A stretch of DNA of 64,000 nt, from contig NC_091325.1 of NCBI RefSeq assembly GCF_038502225.1, positions 28,555,459 through 28,619,458 on the forward strand, read 5' to 3'. The notes under the pieces are model-generated. The model was not told where the DNA came from and ran no database searches. It saw nothing but the letters and a program-made list of their open reading frames with translations. The number at the start of each line of letters is the position of its first letter. Position 1 is the stretch's first letter. Shown piece after piece: positions 35,758 to 46,500 of the stretch. The translations under genes were made by a program, and so were the position numbers. This stretch comes from Cherax quadricarinatus. Taxonomy: Eukaryota > Arthropoda > Malacostraca > Decapoda > Parastacidae.

Positions 35758-36065
35758 TCTCATGTTACACAGCAATCTGAGTATGTTGTAAGTAATACCA
35801 TCCTCACCAGGCGACGTGGAGTTGCCCTTAGTGCTGCATCAAGTTCATAATTAGTGAAATGAATGTTGCAGTCATCTTCCTTGCTGAGCATTGAGCAAAC
35901 AAGTCTTTCCCTTGCATCATATTTGTCCATTAATTTCGCCTGTGTGGTACTAGGAAGATCGTCATAGCTAGATGTAGCAGCCCAATCACTGAATAACTCA
36001 TTCGCCCTATGTAAGGGATGAGGGTGCGCGATCTGCCCAGTTCTTGTCATAAATTTGTGCCCCCC

Positions 36066-36715
36066 TAAAATTCTAATACCCCAACTACTTTTGATTGTCA
36101 TTGTTGTATTCAACGACCATTCTACCTCATAGTCTTAATTGTGTTTAATATCTACAGAATCTATCTCCTTTTTTACAACTTACCACATCACTGTTCTATC
36201 TTATTTTAATATAAACTAACCATAACTTGTCTTCAATAATTCTACCTCACTTTAAAAAATACTCAATTGCCCAATTTTATTCTAAATCCCTATTATTGCC
36301 CAATTTTACTATAAACTATATTGATCAAACTTATTGTAAACTTCTTTTATTGACCATTTTTATTCCATACTTTTTTAAACTAGTATTTTCAACTACAACT
36401 TTTATATTATCCTGTCTACCATCTTACTAGCATATTATAACCAAGTCATTGCCATTTTTATTTTTATCATTTTTTTTATTATTCTTTTGCTACCTTAATT
36501 TGTGTATTTTATCCTGTCAATTTAAATCTAATTATACTCTAATTCTTGTAAACAACTTATATAAGACCTTAGTGCAATTACAATTGAGAGTCTTGTGCCT
36601 TTATTATATTATTAGATTAATCACAGTTTTACTCTAGCTCATTCTAGCTCAGTACATAGTCAATACCAAATTCACTATACTAGACCATAGTGCAATTACT
36701 AGTGAGAGACTGGTG
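36066..36715 (+). other. LINE-G2 5' UTR, first part
   Basis: AT-rich, without ORFs of note. From 36545 it carries about 1.3 of the 131-base units found at 45880-46440. No core promoter motif can be assigned. Confidence 0.6.
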
Positions 36716-37256
36716 TTAGTTTAATATGTTTATTATGCACCCCATACCCATCCTGTGGGCGGTAGTCAAAAGATTACAGAGGTACATAATGGGTCAAGGG
36801 ACTGGGCCTCAAAGTTTTGATAGCTGAGCAAGTTACAAAGGTAATGAATTCACAATTTACAAAGGTAATGAACTCACAATTTACAAAGGTAATGAACTCC
36901 AGGTAGGTCTAGTCACAATCATGACAAGTTACAAAGGTATTTACAGATTACAGAGGTACACAATGGGTCCAGGGACCGGGCTCCAAAGTTTTGATGGCTG
37001 AACTAGGTACAAGGTAATGAACTCACAAGTTACAAAGGTAATGAACTCACAAGTTACAAAGGTAATGAATACTGTAAGAATGGTTACTTACGTTTATACA
37101 TGGCTGCAATCATGAACAAATTTTAGAGTAATGAGCAATTCACACTTCCACACCCGGTCACAACTGTAGTGAGTTATTGGTGCAAATGTTGATTGCTGAG
37201 TCTCTCTCTGTCACTCACACACACACACACACATACAAATTCATACACACACACAT

Positions 37257-37334
<78 letters not shown>

Positions 37335-37395
37335 AAACTCATACACACACACGCACACACACTCATACACACACACACTCATACACACACACACA
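36716..37395 (-). other. LINE-E'2 3' UTR end and (CA)n tract
   Basis: 36716-37205 holds repeated units of the form TTACAAAGGTAATGAACTCACAA (several copies at 36835-36900 and 37010-37070), tandem within the UTR. 37206-37395 is CA repeat, interrupted at 37396 by LINE-D3 and continued at 38994-39164. Confidence 0.7.
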
Positions 37396-38993
37396 GATGA
37401 GGAGGAGGTGAAGAAACTGCTAAGGGACATCGATACCTCAAAGGCAATGGGACCGGACAACATCTCCCCGTGGGTCCTTAGAGAGGGAGCAGATATGTTG
37501 TGCGTGCCACTTACCACAATCTTCAACACGTCCCTGGAAACTGGGCAACTGTCTGAAGTATGGAAGACGGCAAATGCAGTTCCCATTTTTAAAAAAGGAG
37601 ACAGAAAAGAGGCACTAAACTATAGACCTGTGTCATTGACGTGTATAGTATGCAAAATTATGGAGAAGATTATCAGGAGGAGAGTGGTGGAGCACCTGGA
37701 ACGGAACAAGAGTATAAATGCCAACCAGCACGGATTCACGGAAGGCAAATCCTGTGTCACAAACCTTCTGGAGTTTTATGATAAAATAACAGAAGTAAGA
37801 CACGAGAGAGAGGGGTGGGTTGATTGCATCTTCTTGGACTGCAAGAAGGCCTTTGACACAGTTCCTCACAAGAGATTAGTGCAGAAGCTAGAGCATCAGG
37901 CGCATATAACAGGAAGGGCACTGCAATGGATCAGAGAATACCTGACAGGGAGGCAACAACGAGTCATGGTACGTAATGATGTATCACAGTGGGCACCTGT
38001 GACGAGCGGGGTCCCACAGGGGTCGGTCCTAGGACCAGTGCTATTTTTGGTATATGTGAACGACATGACGGAAGGGTTAGACTCAGAAGTGTCCCTGTTT
38101 GCAGATGATGTGAAGTTAATGAGGAGAATTAAATCTGATGAGGACCAGGCAGGACTTCAAAGAGACCTGGACAGACTGGACACCTGGTCCAGCAAATGGC
38201 TTCTCGAATTTAATCCTGCCAAATGCAAAGTCATGAAGATAGGGGAAGGGCACAGAAGACCACAGACAGAGTATAGGCTAGGTGGCCAAAGACTGCAAAC
38301 CTCACTCAAGGAGAAAGATCTTGGGGTGAGTATAACACCGAGCATGTCTCCGGAAGCACACACCAATCAGATAACTGCTGCAGCATATTGGCGCCTGGCA
38401 AACCTGAGAACAGCATTCCGATACCTTAGTAAGGAATCATTCAAGACACTGTACACCGTGTATGTCAGGCCCATACTGGAGTATGCAGCACCTGTTTGGA
38501 ACCCGCACTTGATAAAGCACGTCAAGAAACTAGAGAAAGTACTAAGGTTTGCGACAAGGTTAGTTCCAGAGCTAAGGGGAATGTCCTATGAAGAAAGATT
38601 AATGGAAATCGGCCTGACGACACTGGAGGACAGGAGGGTCAGGGGAGACATGATAACGACATATAAAATACTGCGTGGAATAGACAAGGTGGACAAAGAC
38701 AGGATGTTCCAGGGAGGGGACACAGAAACAAGAGGCCACAATTGGAAGTTGAAGACACAAATGAGTCAGAGAGATAGTAGGAAGTATTTCTTCAGTCATA
38801 GAGTTGTAAGGCAGTGGAATAGCCTAGAAAATGACGTAGTGGAGGCAGGAACCATACACAGTTTTAAGACGAGGTTTGATAAAGCTCATGGAGCGGGGAG
38901 AGAGAGGGCCCAGTAACAACCGGTGAAGAGGCGGGGCCAGGAGCTAAAACTCGACCCCTGCAACCACAAATAGGTGAGTACAAATAGGTGAGT
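37396..38993 (+). CDS. LINE-D3: partial ORF2 (RT to C terminus), open frame
   Basis: A 5'-truncated LINE-D copy starting at DEEEVKKLL immediately after CA repeats. The frame is open to 38916; the codons before 37396 are microsatellite. All RT motifs are intact (FLDCKKAFDTVP, SGVPQGSVLGP, FADDVKLM). About 98-99% identical by eye to D2 over the shared 1.55 kb. Its 3' tail also has two AAATAGGTGAGTAC units followed by CA repeats. Confidence 0.9.
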
Positions 38994-39004
38994 ACACACT
39001 CATA

Positions 39005-39063
<59 letters not shown>

Positions 39064-39089
39064 ACTCATACACATACACACAAACACAC

Positions 39090-39156
<67 letters not shown>

Positions 39157-39164
39157 CACATATG
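38994..39164. repeat. (CA)n microsatellite, right of LINE-D3
   Basis: CA repeats with a few CTCACA and CATACA variants between the LINE-D3 tail and the LINE-E'2 3' coding end. Confidence 0.95.
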
Positions 39165-39174
39165 TGGTAATGCT

Positions 39175-42100
39175 TTATTTACAGCTAGCAAAGTCAGGGT
39201 ATTTCTCCAGAATGGTCTGTAATATACCACTGTGGATAAAATACTTAGCCATTTCTTGAACACTTCTGAGTGAGTTGTTTCTAAATTCATTAATTTTATC
39301 GCACTCCAGTACATAATGACGCAGGGTGTGACAATAATCCATCTGGCAAAGTTTACATTTCGTTTGGTCTACATCTGGTGGTGGTGATTTAACCTGCCAA
39401 AGATACTTGTAACCCAGCCGGAGCCGGGCGGTAGTGACATCCAAGAGTCTGCTTATTTGTTGGATGCACCATAGACATGTGGCTCCTCCTGCATGATAGA
39501 ATGATGATAGATGGACTCACTGGTGTCAATCTCCCTGAGCCTTAAGTCCATAAAATTCAGCTGAAGTTCTTTTCGTATTATTGTTCTCAAACTACTACCT
39601 GACAAGCCAAGATTGTAATCTACTCCCTCTTTGAAAGCATACAGCTTAGCCAATTTATCAGTTCTATCATGCATCTGAAGACCAATGTGAGATGGAATCC
39701 ACAGCATGTGCACTCTGACTCCACTGTCCACAATCCTACCATACCTGTGTCTGGCTTCTGACACAAGCATGCCACAATTTATGCTTAATGAGTTGAGAGC
39801 ATTTATGGATGACAGAGAATCAGTTACAATTAAACTGTCAATCTTTGATACATAGATGCATTTCAGTGCAAGGAGTATGGCAAACAGTTCTGTCTGAAGG
39901 GTAGAGGCCCAATTATTGATGCGTGCTCCAATTTCTTTAAGAGAGCCATCACTCTGTACGACAACAGCAGCACTACCAGCTGCACCAGTGGATTGGTGAA
40001 CAGAACCATCAACGTAAATAATTTGCGAGAGTGTGTGCTGTGTGACTAAGTTATCAATATAGCTTAAGGCCTCATGTTTGGCTTCAAGGCGAAGTTTTGG
40101 TTGTGATTTAAGAAGTAGTTTGGGGGGAAATGGAGGAATGGTAGTTTGGAATGGGGTAATATTCCATGGAGCGGAGAAGTGCCGCTGTTGCCTTACTTGA
40201 CATAGATCATGTATCTGATTCATGCGGAGGTCGGTTCCAGTCTTTTCGATCCATCTGGAGGAGTGTTCACCAGTGCTGAGGAAAGTTTGGAGGGCTTCTG
40301 TGCAGGGGTTTGAATGAGCTTGCCTGAGCATATTAACCCCAATTAGGATATTTCTTTCAGTAACACGATCTCTGATGCTTGGAATATCAAGTTCTTTTTG
40401 CATATTTAAAATTTTGGCAGTACGAGGGCATCCTAGGATGATCCTCATTGCTTCGTTCTGCAGTTTTTCCAGCCCTCCAAGCTTCCAGTCAGACACAAGA
40501 GCAAGTAGTGGCGCAGCATAATCAACCAATGATCTAATATAAGCAAGATACATCATTTTCACAATTTTAACATTAGCACCATACCTGGGGTGAAGCCCTG
40601 CCACAACTCTAAGTGCTCTTAGTCGTTCTTTGTATTGGCGACAAAGTCTTGTTACAACAGGTCCAAGTAGTGGAACCTCAAAGCCTAGATACCTGTATCT
40701 GCTTACATATTCTAGAAGAGACCCATCATGCAATTGGATCTGACGAACTGTGCCTCTCTGTCGAGGAGGACACCTATTGAGTATCTTTGTTTTATCAGTA
40801 GAGATTATCAACCCCAGGTCCTGACACGAGGCTAGTACATGATTAAGAATGTTTTGGGTGTTGGAGAATCCGGTGGTGTGAATCATTATATCATCAGCAA
40901 AACTAATCACATAATTATGGGGCTGACTAGGCATAGCATTAAGTAATGCATTAATTAGAATATTGAACAGTGTGGGACTGAGCACACCTCCCTGTGGGGT
41001 TCCTAATTCAAAGTCTTTAGTTACACTTCTATGTCCCTGGAACAACACAGACGATTTTCTGTTGGACAGGTAGCCTTTAATCCAGCGGAGAAGCCATCCT
41101 CCAACATCCATTCTGGCAAGTTCACTAATTATTACACGTCGGTAGGCTACATCGAAAGCGGATTTAAGGTCAAGGAAGGTAGTGTAGGAGCTGTCAGTGT
41201 GCAGGGTGAGAAAGGTGGCTATGCAATGATGCACGCTCCTTCCATGCATGAAACCATGTAACCGGGGAGACAAAAATTGTTTGATTCTGTACATGAGACG
41301 ATTAAGAATCATTCTCTCAAATGTTTTACACAAGCAGCTAGTAAGAGATATTGGGCGAAATGCATTTTGTTGATTGGGCTTAGGAATTGGAATGATGAGG
41401 CTGTTGGTCCAAGATTGAGGGAGCTCCCCAGTTACATAGCTCATGTTATATAATTCAAGTAATGGATTACCTGGTACTCGACACAGCAATCTGAGTATGT
41501 TGTAAGTAATACCATCCTCACCAGGCGACGTGGAGTTGCCCTTAGTTAGCCCTGCATCAAGTTCATAATTAGTGAAAGGAATGTTGCAATCATCTGCCTT
41601 ACTGAGCATAAAGCAAACAAGTCTCTCCCTTGCATCATATTTGTCATTTAATTTTGCCTGTGTGGTACTGGGGAGATTGTCATAGCTAGATGTAGCAGCC
41701 CAAGCACTGACTAACTCATTCGCCCTATGCAAGGGATGAGGGTGCGCGATCTGCCCAGTTCGGTTACCCTTAATTCTATTTATGTCCCTCCATGCCCGGC
41801 TAAGTGGGGTGTGAGCATTAAGACCGTTGACAAATTTTTCCCAGTCGGTTTGCCGCAGCTCTGTCATACGCTCTCTGGCAGCAGCAAGGGCAGTTTGGCA
41901 GAGCCTCAGCATTCCAGGGGTACGATGTTTTCTATAGGCTAGGCCTAGTCTGCGAGCAGTACGTTTCAGTGTACGAAGTTTAGAATCATTGTAATAAGTA
42001 TAGTTTTTGAAGGAGGTATGATTATTATGGAAGTTTGTTGGGTTTAGAGTACCAAGAGGTTGCAGTGGCGGCTCTAAGTAGTTCTGAATACTGCTCACAA

Positions 42101-42884
42101 GATCATTGTTAAAGGTCTCTACAGAGGAACACTCATAGGAATTATACCAGTCAGTCACATATGCAACAAAGTCATCATGCTGATCTGTGGGAACATTAAA
42201 ACGTTTCCGTTTGAATATCCCACCAGGAAGGATAATTTTACCAATATCTAGAGAGGTTAGCCTAGGGAAATGATCAGGCGCTATATCTGCTACAATGGAA
42301 GACTCACAGCTGGCAGAAGTAATGTTGAAGCCCAGGCACAGATCAAGGACGCCTCAATAGATATGTGTGGGTTCAAGGTCACCAACAATTTTGACATTAT
42401 CATGACTGTTTAAGAGTGACAACAGTTGATTGCCATTACGATTACCAAACTGTGAGTTTCCAATGCTTTTGTGTCTCGCATTGTAATCGCCAATAATAAG
42501 AGTAGGCTCAGAATGAGCACAAGTTGGGAGCTCCAAGTAATTAAATTTATCAGCAGGAGCATACAAGTTAAATATGTTGAGAGCAGAGTTCCCTATATAA
42601 ATCCTAACACCGTGATATTGTAGCCCCTCTGTTTTCTTGTGTGCAAGAAGTTGATGAGGAAGTGATTTTTTAATATATAGAACACAAGAGTTAGTAGATT
42701 TGAGGTTGTATGCAACAAATGATGGTAATTTAGGGGGTTGGGATTTTTCAGGGACTCTGCACTCTTGTAGACACACAACATCAATGGGTTCGGTGGTTAC
42801 TTTATGATGAAGTTCAGGAAGTCTTTTTCTAAGTGATGCAATGTTCCAGCTTAATATAGAAAGTTTATACGAGTTTTGATCCAT
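39175..42884 (-). pseudogene. LINE-E'2 ORF2: EN-RT-RNase H protein, one stop and one frameshift
   Basis: ATG at 42884-42882 overlaps the ORF1 stop (TAATG). EN: SILSWNIASLRKRL, LQECRVPE, GDYNARHKS and SDHFPRL. A TGA at 42354-42356 replaces a Gly codon (HIYGGIL in the E'1 copy at 51345). RT: motif A FLDLKSAFDVAY, motif B GTPQGGVLSPTLF, motif C SFADDIMIH. RNase H: YVDGS, QTELFAILLAL, VTDSLSSI, and HDRTDKLAKL. A 2-base loss near 39455 shifts the frame; the C-terminal CKLCQMDYCHT zinc motif then lies in 39444-39175. About 1,235 residues if read through. Confidence 0.9.
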
Positions 42885-44686
42885 TATAGTAGTCCTGGGA
42901 TCTTGCCGAGTTTCTCAGCATAATGAAAAAATTGTTCATATAAATAGCAGACCTTATCAATGTCAACAGTGCTACCCTTGTCCATGAGTTTTGTAAGTGC
43001 ACCTCCAGTTGTAAGGCCTCGTGGGAGTCTTTGTAAACCCAGAGCAAGACGCTGTTTATGTGTGAATGTATGATAGGTGACACCACCACTCACATTCCCT
43101 CCTCCACTAACATTACACGCAACACTACAACTGTCATCACCAGCACCACTACCAACATTGTGTTCATTACATTTGTCAACAGTATTGTATTCAACATTAA
43201 TGTCTATGTGACTAACCTCATCACACTCTGCACCACCACTTATATTATGCTCATCACTATTACTAACATTATAGACACCACCGCTCTCATCACACTCTTC
43301 ACCACCACTTAAATTACGCTCATCACTATTACTAACATTATAGACACCATTGCCCTCATCACACTCTTCACCACCACTTATATTACGGTCATCACTATTA
43401 CTAACATCATTGACACCATAGCCTTCGTTATGATGCTCACTACAGTTATCAACACAAGTATTATATTCGTCATTACTGTGATTAAGAACACCACCGCCAC
43501 CTTGTTCAGCAGCCTTACACTTGCTTTCACAAATTGTGACAATCTTGTTATTGGTACACTCTACACATCTTTCCTTGTGTTGTTCAAGTTGTTGTTTCAG
43601 GAGAGATTGTTGTGTTTCCAGTACTTTTATGAGCGACATCAGGTTGTATACCACAGGAGCAAGACTTGGAACATCTGGAGACGTGAAGTCCCGGTCAGCT
43701 GAGCTATTTGGCTGACTGTCAGCTGACTCAGCTAGGCTGGTATTGACAGCCGACGTGATGGAGGTCTGTTGACGTGCTCCCCAGGTGAGGTGCTCAACCC
43801 CATTGTCTGAGGGCAGGCATGAGCCAGTATTCAGACCCGAGGTACCTGGTAGTCCTGGGGGGCCATTATGAGGGGTACAGGGTGAAGTGCGGTTGGCTGC
43901 GATGCGATCAGCCCTCACACTGCAGTCAGTATGAGCTGCTGTGACTCCTGAGGTCTTACAATTGATACATTGTTTAGCAACAGTCTGTTGCTGTATGATC
44001 ATAGCATAACACCGTTCAGAAGGATGAGCATTGGCACACACTGCACACCAGTGTGACTTAGATGGGCATTTCCTGGCGATGTGGCCCCAGCGTTGACACT
44101 TATAACATCGACGTTGAGGAGGTCTGTACAATGCAATGTAATAGCGTCTGTTGAGGGCTGCACGGGAGTGAATATAGCGTGGCAGAGTCCCCTGGCCAGT
44201 CCACTCAGCTAATATCAGACCATTGGAAAGTCGACGAGGGCTTGTAACTTGCTCTGACGCCAGATATTGAGGATTCAAGTGCTTGTTGACGTTGTAGATG
44301 ACAATAAGCACTTTAGGTGCCCTTGGTGGGGCAGCTCGGAGTTTGATGTTGGCATATTCGTGAGTGAGAAGTTTGTCTATAAATGCTGAATCATTAGGCA
44401 CAAAGACGTAGTTATCCTCATCGCGGACAAACTTGATCGTTTTCTCATGATTGTTTACACTAGCTTCGAAAAACCAGTTAAACTTGGTCTCTTGATCAGT
44501 GTTGTTAGGGAAATCTAACCTGACAGCTTTGGGAGGGTGTGCGCCCACTGTATTGCTTTCAGCAAGCTTTCTCTGGAAGCCTCGTTCTTTTTTCCGAGCC
44601 TGTTTACTAAAATATGTTTCAAATCTGCCTTCACCATCATCTACGTCAACACCATCAGCTATACTCATAGCTGACAGGAGTTTCAC
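42884..44686 (-). CDS. LINE-E'2 ORF1: CCHC gag-like protein with acidic repeats, intact
   Basis: 600 residues from the first ATG (a second in-frame Met at 44668 is equally likely). Acidic/basic N terminus, a globular block (FVRDEDNYVFVPND; RAPKVLIVIYNV), and three Cys/His motifs: CYKCQRWGHIARKC, CAVCANAHPSERC and CINCKTSGVTAAHTDC. A Gln/Glu-rich coiled-coil-like stretch follows, then three tandem 23-residue acidic units (VSNSDE..ISGG.ECDE, 43230-43445) and a basic C-terminal end. Expected to bind element RNA. It ends in TAA sharing its last A with the ORF2 ATG. Confidence 0.9.
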   Translation of the reverse strand: MKLLSAMSIADGVDVDDGEGRFETYFSKQARKKERGFQRKLAESNTVGAHPPKAVRLDFPNNTDQETKFNWFFEASVNNHEKTIKFVRDEDNYVFVPNDSAFIDKLLTHEYANIKLRAAPPRAPKVLIVIYNVNKHLNPQYLASEQVTSPRRLSNGLILAEWTGQGTLPRYIHSRAALNRRYYIALYRPPQRRCYKCQRWGHIARKCPSKSHWCAVCANAHPSERCYAMIIQQQTVAKQCINCKTSGVTAAHTDCSVRADRIAANRTSPCTPHNGPPGLPGTSGLNTGSCLPSDNGVEHLTWGARQQTSITSAVNTSLAESADSQPNSSADRDFTSPDVPSLAPVVYNLMSLIKVLETQQSLLKQQLEQHKERCVECTNNKIVTICESKCKAAEQGGGGVLNHSNDEYNTCVDNCSEHHNEGYGVNDVSNSDDRNISGGEECDEGNGVYNVSNSDERNLSGGEECDESGGVYNVSNSDEHNISGGAECDEVSHIDINVEYNTVDKCNEHNVGSGAGDDSCSVACNVSGGGNVSGGVTYHTFTHKQRLALGLQRLPRGLTTGGALTKLMDKGSTVDIDKVCYLYEQFFHYAEKLGKIPGLL

Positions 44687-45879
44687 ACTGGCGATGGGCT
44701 AAAGGATACCGGTGAATAGAAGGGACAAGGAAGGGATATTCACCTCGCTAGACACAGGCAATGTGGGTGTAGTGGCCTGCGGGTCGCAGTGCGATTTTCA
44801 AGGTCATTCACGGGGCCACAGTCGTCTCGAGAGTTACCAATATTGCACTACTCGTTAATTACTCCAAACCCGCAGCACTTAACACAGCTAGCACATGTGT
44901 CTAGGAATGACAGACAAATTTTCACTCTGTGGACAAATAAATCAGCACAAACTTAATATGTTTATAGATGAATCTCTGGCTTGTTACAGTTAAAAAGCCG
45001 TCTCCGAAGGAGTTACCAGGTACTGGCCTTTCAAAACGGAAAACTAATTCCAGTGTTTCACTAGGTATGTCACAACTCACACACAAGAGTTCTAACAACA
45101 CCGAAGGTACGGCCGGAACACTGTAGAACGTTCACAAAGGCATTCTGGGATTCAGAAGAGATGTAACTGCAGTGTAACTTGACCTTGGCAAGCTGGCTTG
45201 GAGTGCTGTTTAGCCTGGATCGGTTAAACTCGCCCTTATCTCATATGTAGATAATGGCGACGAGCTAAGGGATACCGGTGAATAGGAAAGTCGAGGAAGG
45301 GACATTCACCTCACTGGACACACGCAGTATAGGTGTAAGTGGCATGCGAGTCTTATAGTGCCATTTTCAAGGTCACCCAGCAGGCCAGACATTCCTCACT
45401 CATTTTAAGCCTACGTAGGTACTGATGGTAGCACAATGTCCTAAGTCAGTGAAATCCACTCGTGCAAATAGTTACAACAAATCTGCAGCACTTAACACAA
45501 CCACTAGGATATTTGCTTGTAGCAGGCAGGTAGGCACACAGGAGACTTATTCGTAAGGTGAGTGGAGTGCGGCACAGAGGACTGACACGGGCACTCAAGC
45601 ATTTATGTGGTCTGGCAAAAACTGCCTCTAGACCATAAGTAAATAGAGGCGAATGGCTGAGTTCCAAATCGAGGAAGGAGGGGAGAGAGGCGAGGTGGAG
45701 TGAAGGTGTAGCCTCCTACAGCCACTTCAAATCAAAATGTTTGTGTTTCACTAGGTATATCACTAGTCACAGTTCACACATAAGAGTTCCAGCAGCAATT
45801 CAGCTGCGCTCCAACGATATTTGTTGCATGATGAGTTATCGGTCGGGTGAGATAAGCAGTTCTGATATAGAAGGCCTAG
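44687..45879 (-). promoter_or_regulatory. LINE-E'2 5' UTR with diverged tandem modules
   Basis: No ORF of note. Two related modules start near 44704 and 45268 (GGATACCGGTGAATAG...GAAGGGA.ATTCACCTC). Each includes a CGCAGCACTTAACACA-type element and, at its upstream end, TTTCACTAGGTAT (45059 and 45746). The same modules recur at 59180-60500. I-type LINEs have internal promoters at their 5' ends, so regulatory content is likely but unproven. Confidence 0.55.
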
Positions 45880-46500
45880 GACTGGTGCTATTTGTAATTT
45901 GTATTTTTATATTATTAGACTAAACCTAGTTGTACTATAGCTCTTTCTAGCTCAATACATAGTCAATACCAAATTCACTATACTAGACCATAGTGCAATT
46001 ACTAGTGAGAGACTGGTGCTATTTTTAATTTGTATTTTTATATTATTAGACTAAACCTAGTTGTACTATAGCTCTTTCTAGCTCAATACATAGTCAATAC
46101 CAAATTCACTATACTAGACCATAGTGCAATTACTAGTGAGAGACTGGTGCTATTTTTAATTTGTATTTTTATATTATTAGATTAAATTCAGTTGTACCAT
46201 AGCTCATTCTAACTCAATACATAGTCAATACCAAATTCACTATATTAGACCATAGTGCAATTACTAGTGAGAGACTAGTGCTATTTTTAATTTGTATTTT
46301 TATATTATTAGATTAAACCTATTGTACTATAGCTCATTCTAGCTCAAAACATAGACTCCACAAAAGTCATTATTAGACCTTAGTGCAATTACAAGTGAGA
46401 ATCTTGTTCTATTTTTAATTTGTATTTTTATATTACTAGTTTATACCTAGTTGTACTTTAGTTCATTCCAGCACAACATATAGACAACATCAACTTCATT
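45880..46500 (+). repeat. LINE-G2 5' UTR tandem units, period ~131 bases
   Basis: Units begin near 45882, 46013, 46144, 46275 and 46403 (CTGGTGCTATTTTTAATTTG and variants), each carrying CATAGTGCAATTACTAGTGAG. The array is interrupted between 36715 and 45880 by LINE-E'2. Tandem 5' monomers with promoter activity are known from some other LINEs; the role here is inferred. Confidence 0.85.

Larger units (their letters stand above)
33270..36050 (-). pseudogene. LINE-E'1 ORF2, RT to C terminus, degenerate
   Basis: Minus strand, in pieces: C-terminal zinc motif (CKLCQMDYCHTFRHYVLEC), an RNase H domain (YVDGSVHQSTGAAGSA; TELFAILLAL; VIDSLSSINAL; WIPSHIGL), RT motif C SFADDIMIH and motif B GTPQGGVLSPTLF, and the linker at 35760-36050 (ARPHPLHRANEL-type region). 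Frameshifts lie near 34200, 34590, 34820 and 35130. Two LINE-C tails are inserted at 35417-35515 and 35612-35757. Motif A reads LNLKSALDVAN where E'2 has LDLKSAFDVAY, so the catalytic Asp is lost. The order EN-RT-RNaseH-CCHC is typical of the I superfamily. Confidence 0.85.
36716..45879 (-). mobile_element. LINE-E' copy E'2, full-length, with LINE-D3 in its 3' UTR
   Basis: Bounded by the 8-base duplication GACTGGTG (36708-36715, 45880-45887). On the minus strand: 5' UTR 45879-44687, ORF1 44686-42884, ORF2 42884 to 39175, 3' UTR with CA tract and an end near 36716 that reads TGCATAATAAAC then TTAAACTAA. LINE-D3 (37396-38993) sits in the CA tract. ORF2 has one stop and one frameshift. Domain order EN-RT-RNaseH with CCHC ORF1 suggests the I superfamily (I/Nimb/ingi-like); the exact clade is not certain. 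Confidence 0.85.

Noticed and set aside
36830..37075. CRISPR-like array of TTACAAAGGTAATGA units
   Set aside because: Units are directly tandem or irregularly spaced without unique spacers of constant length, in a eukaryotic LINE 3' UTR.
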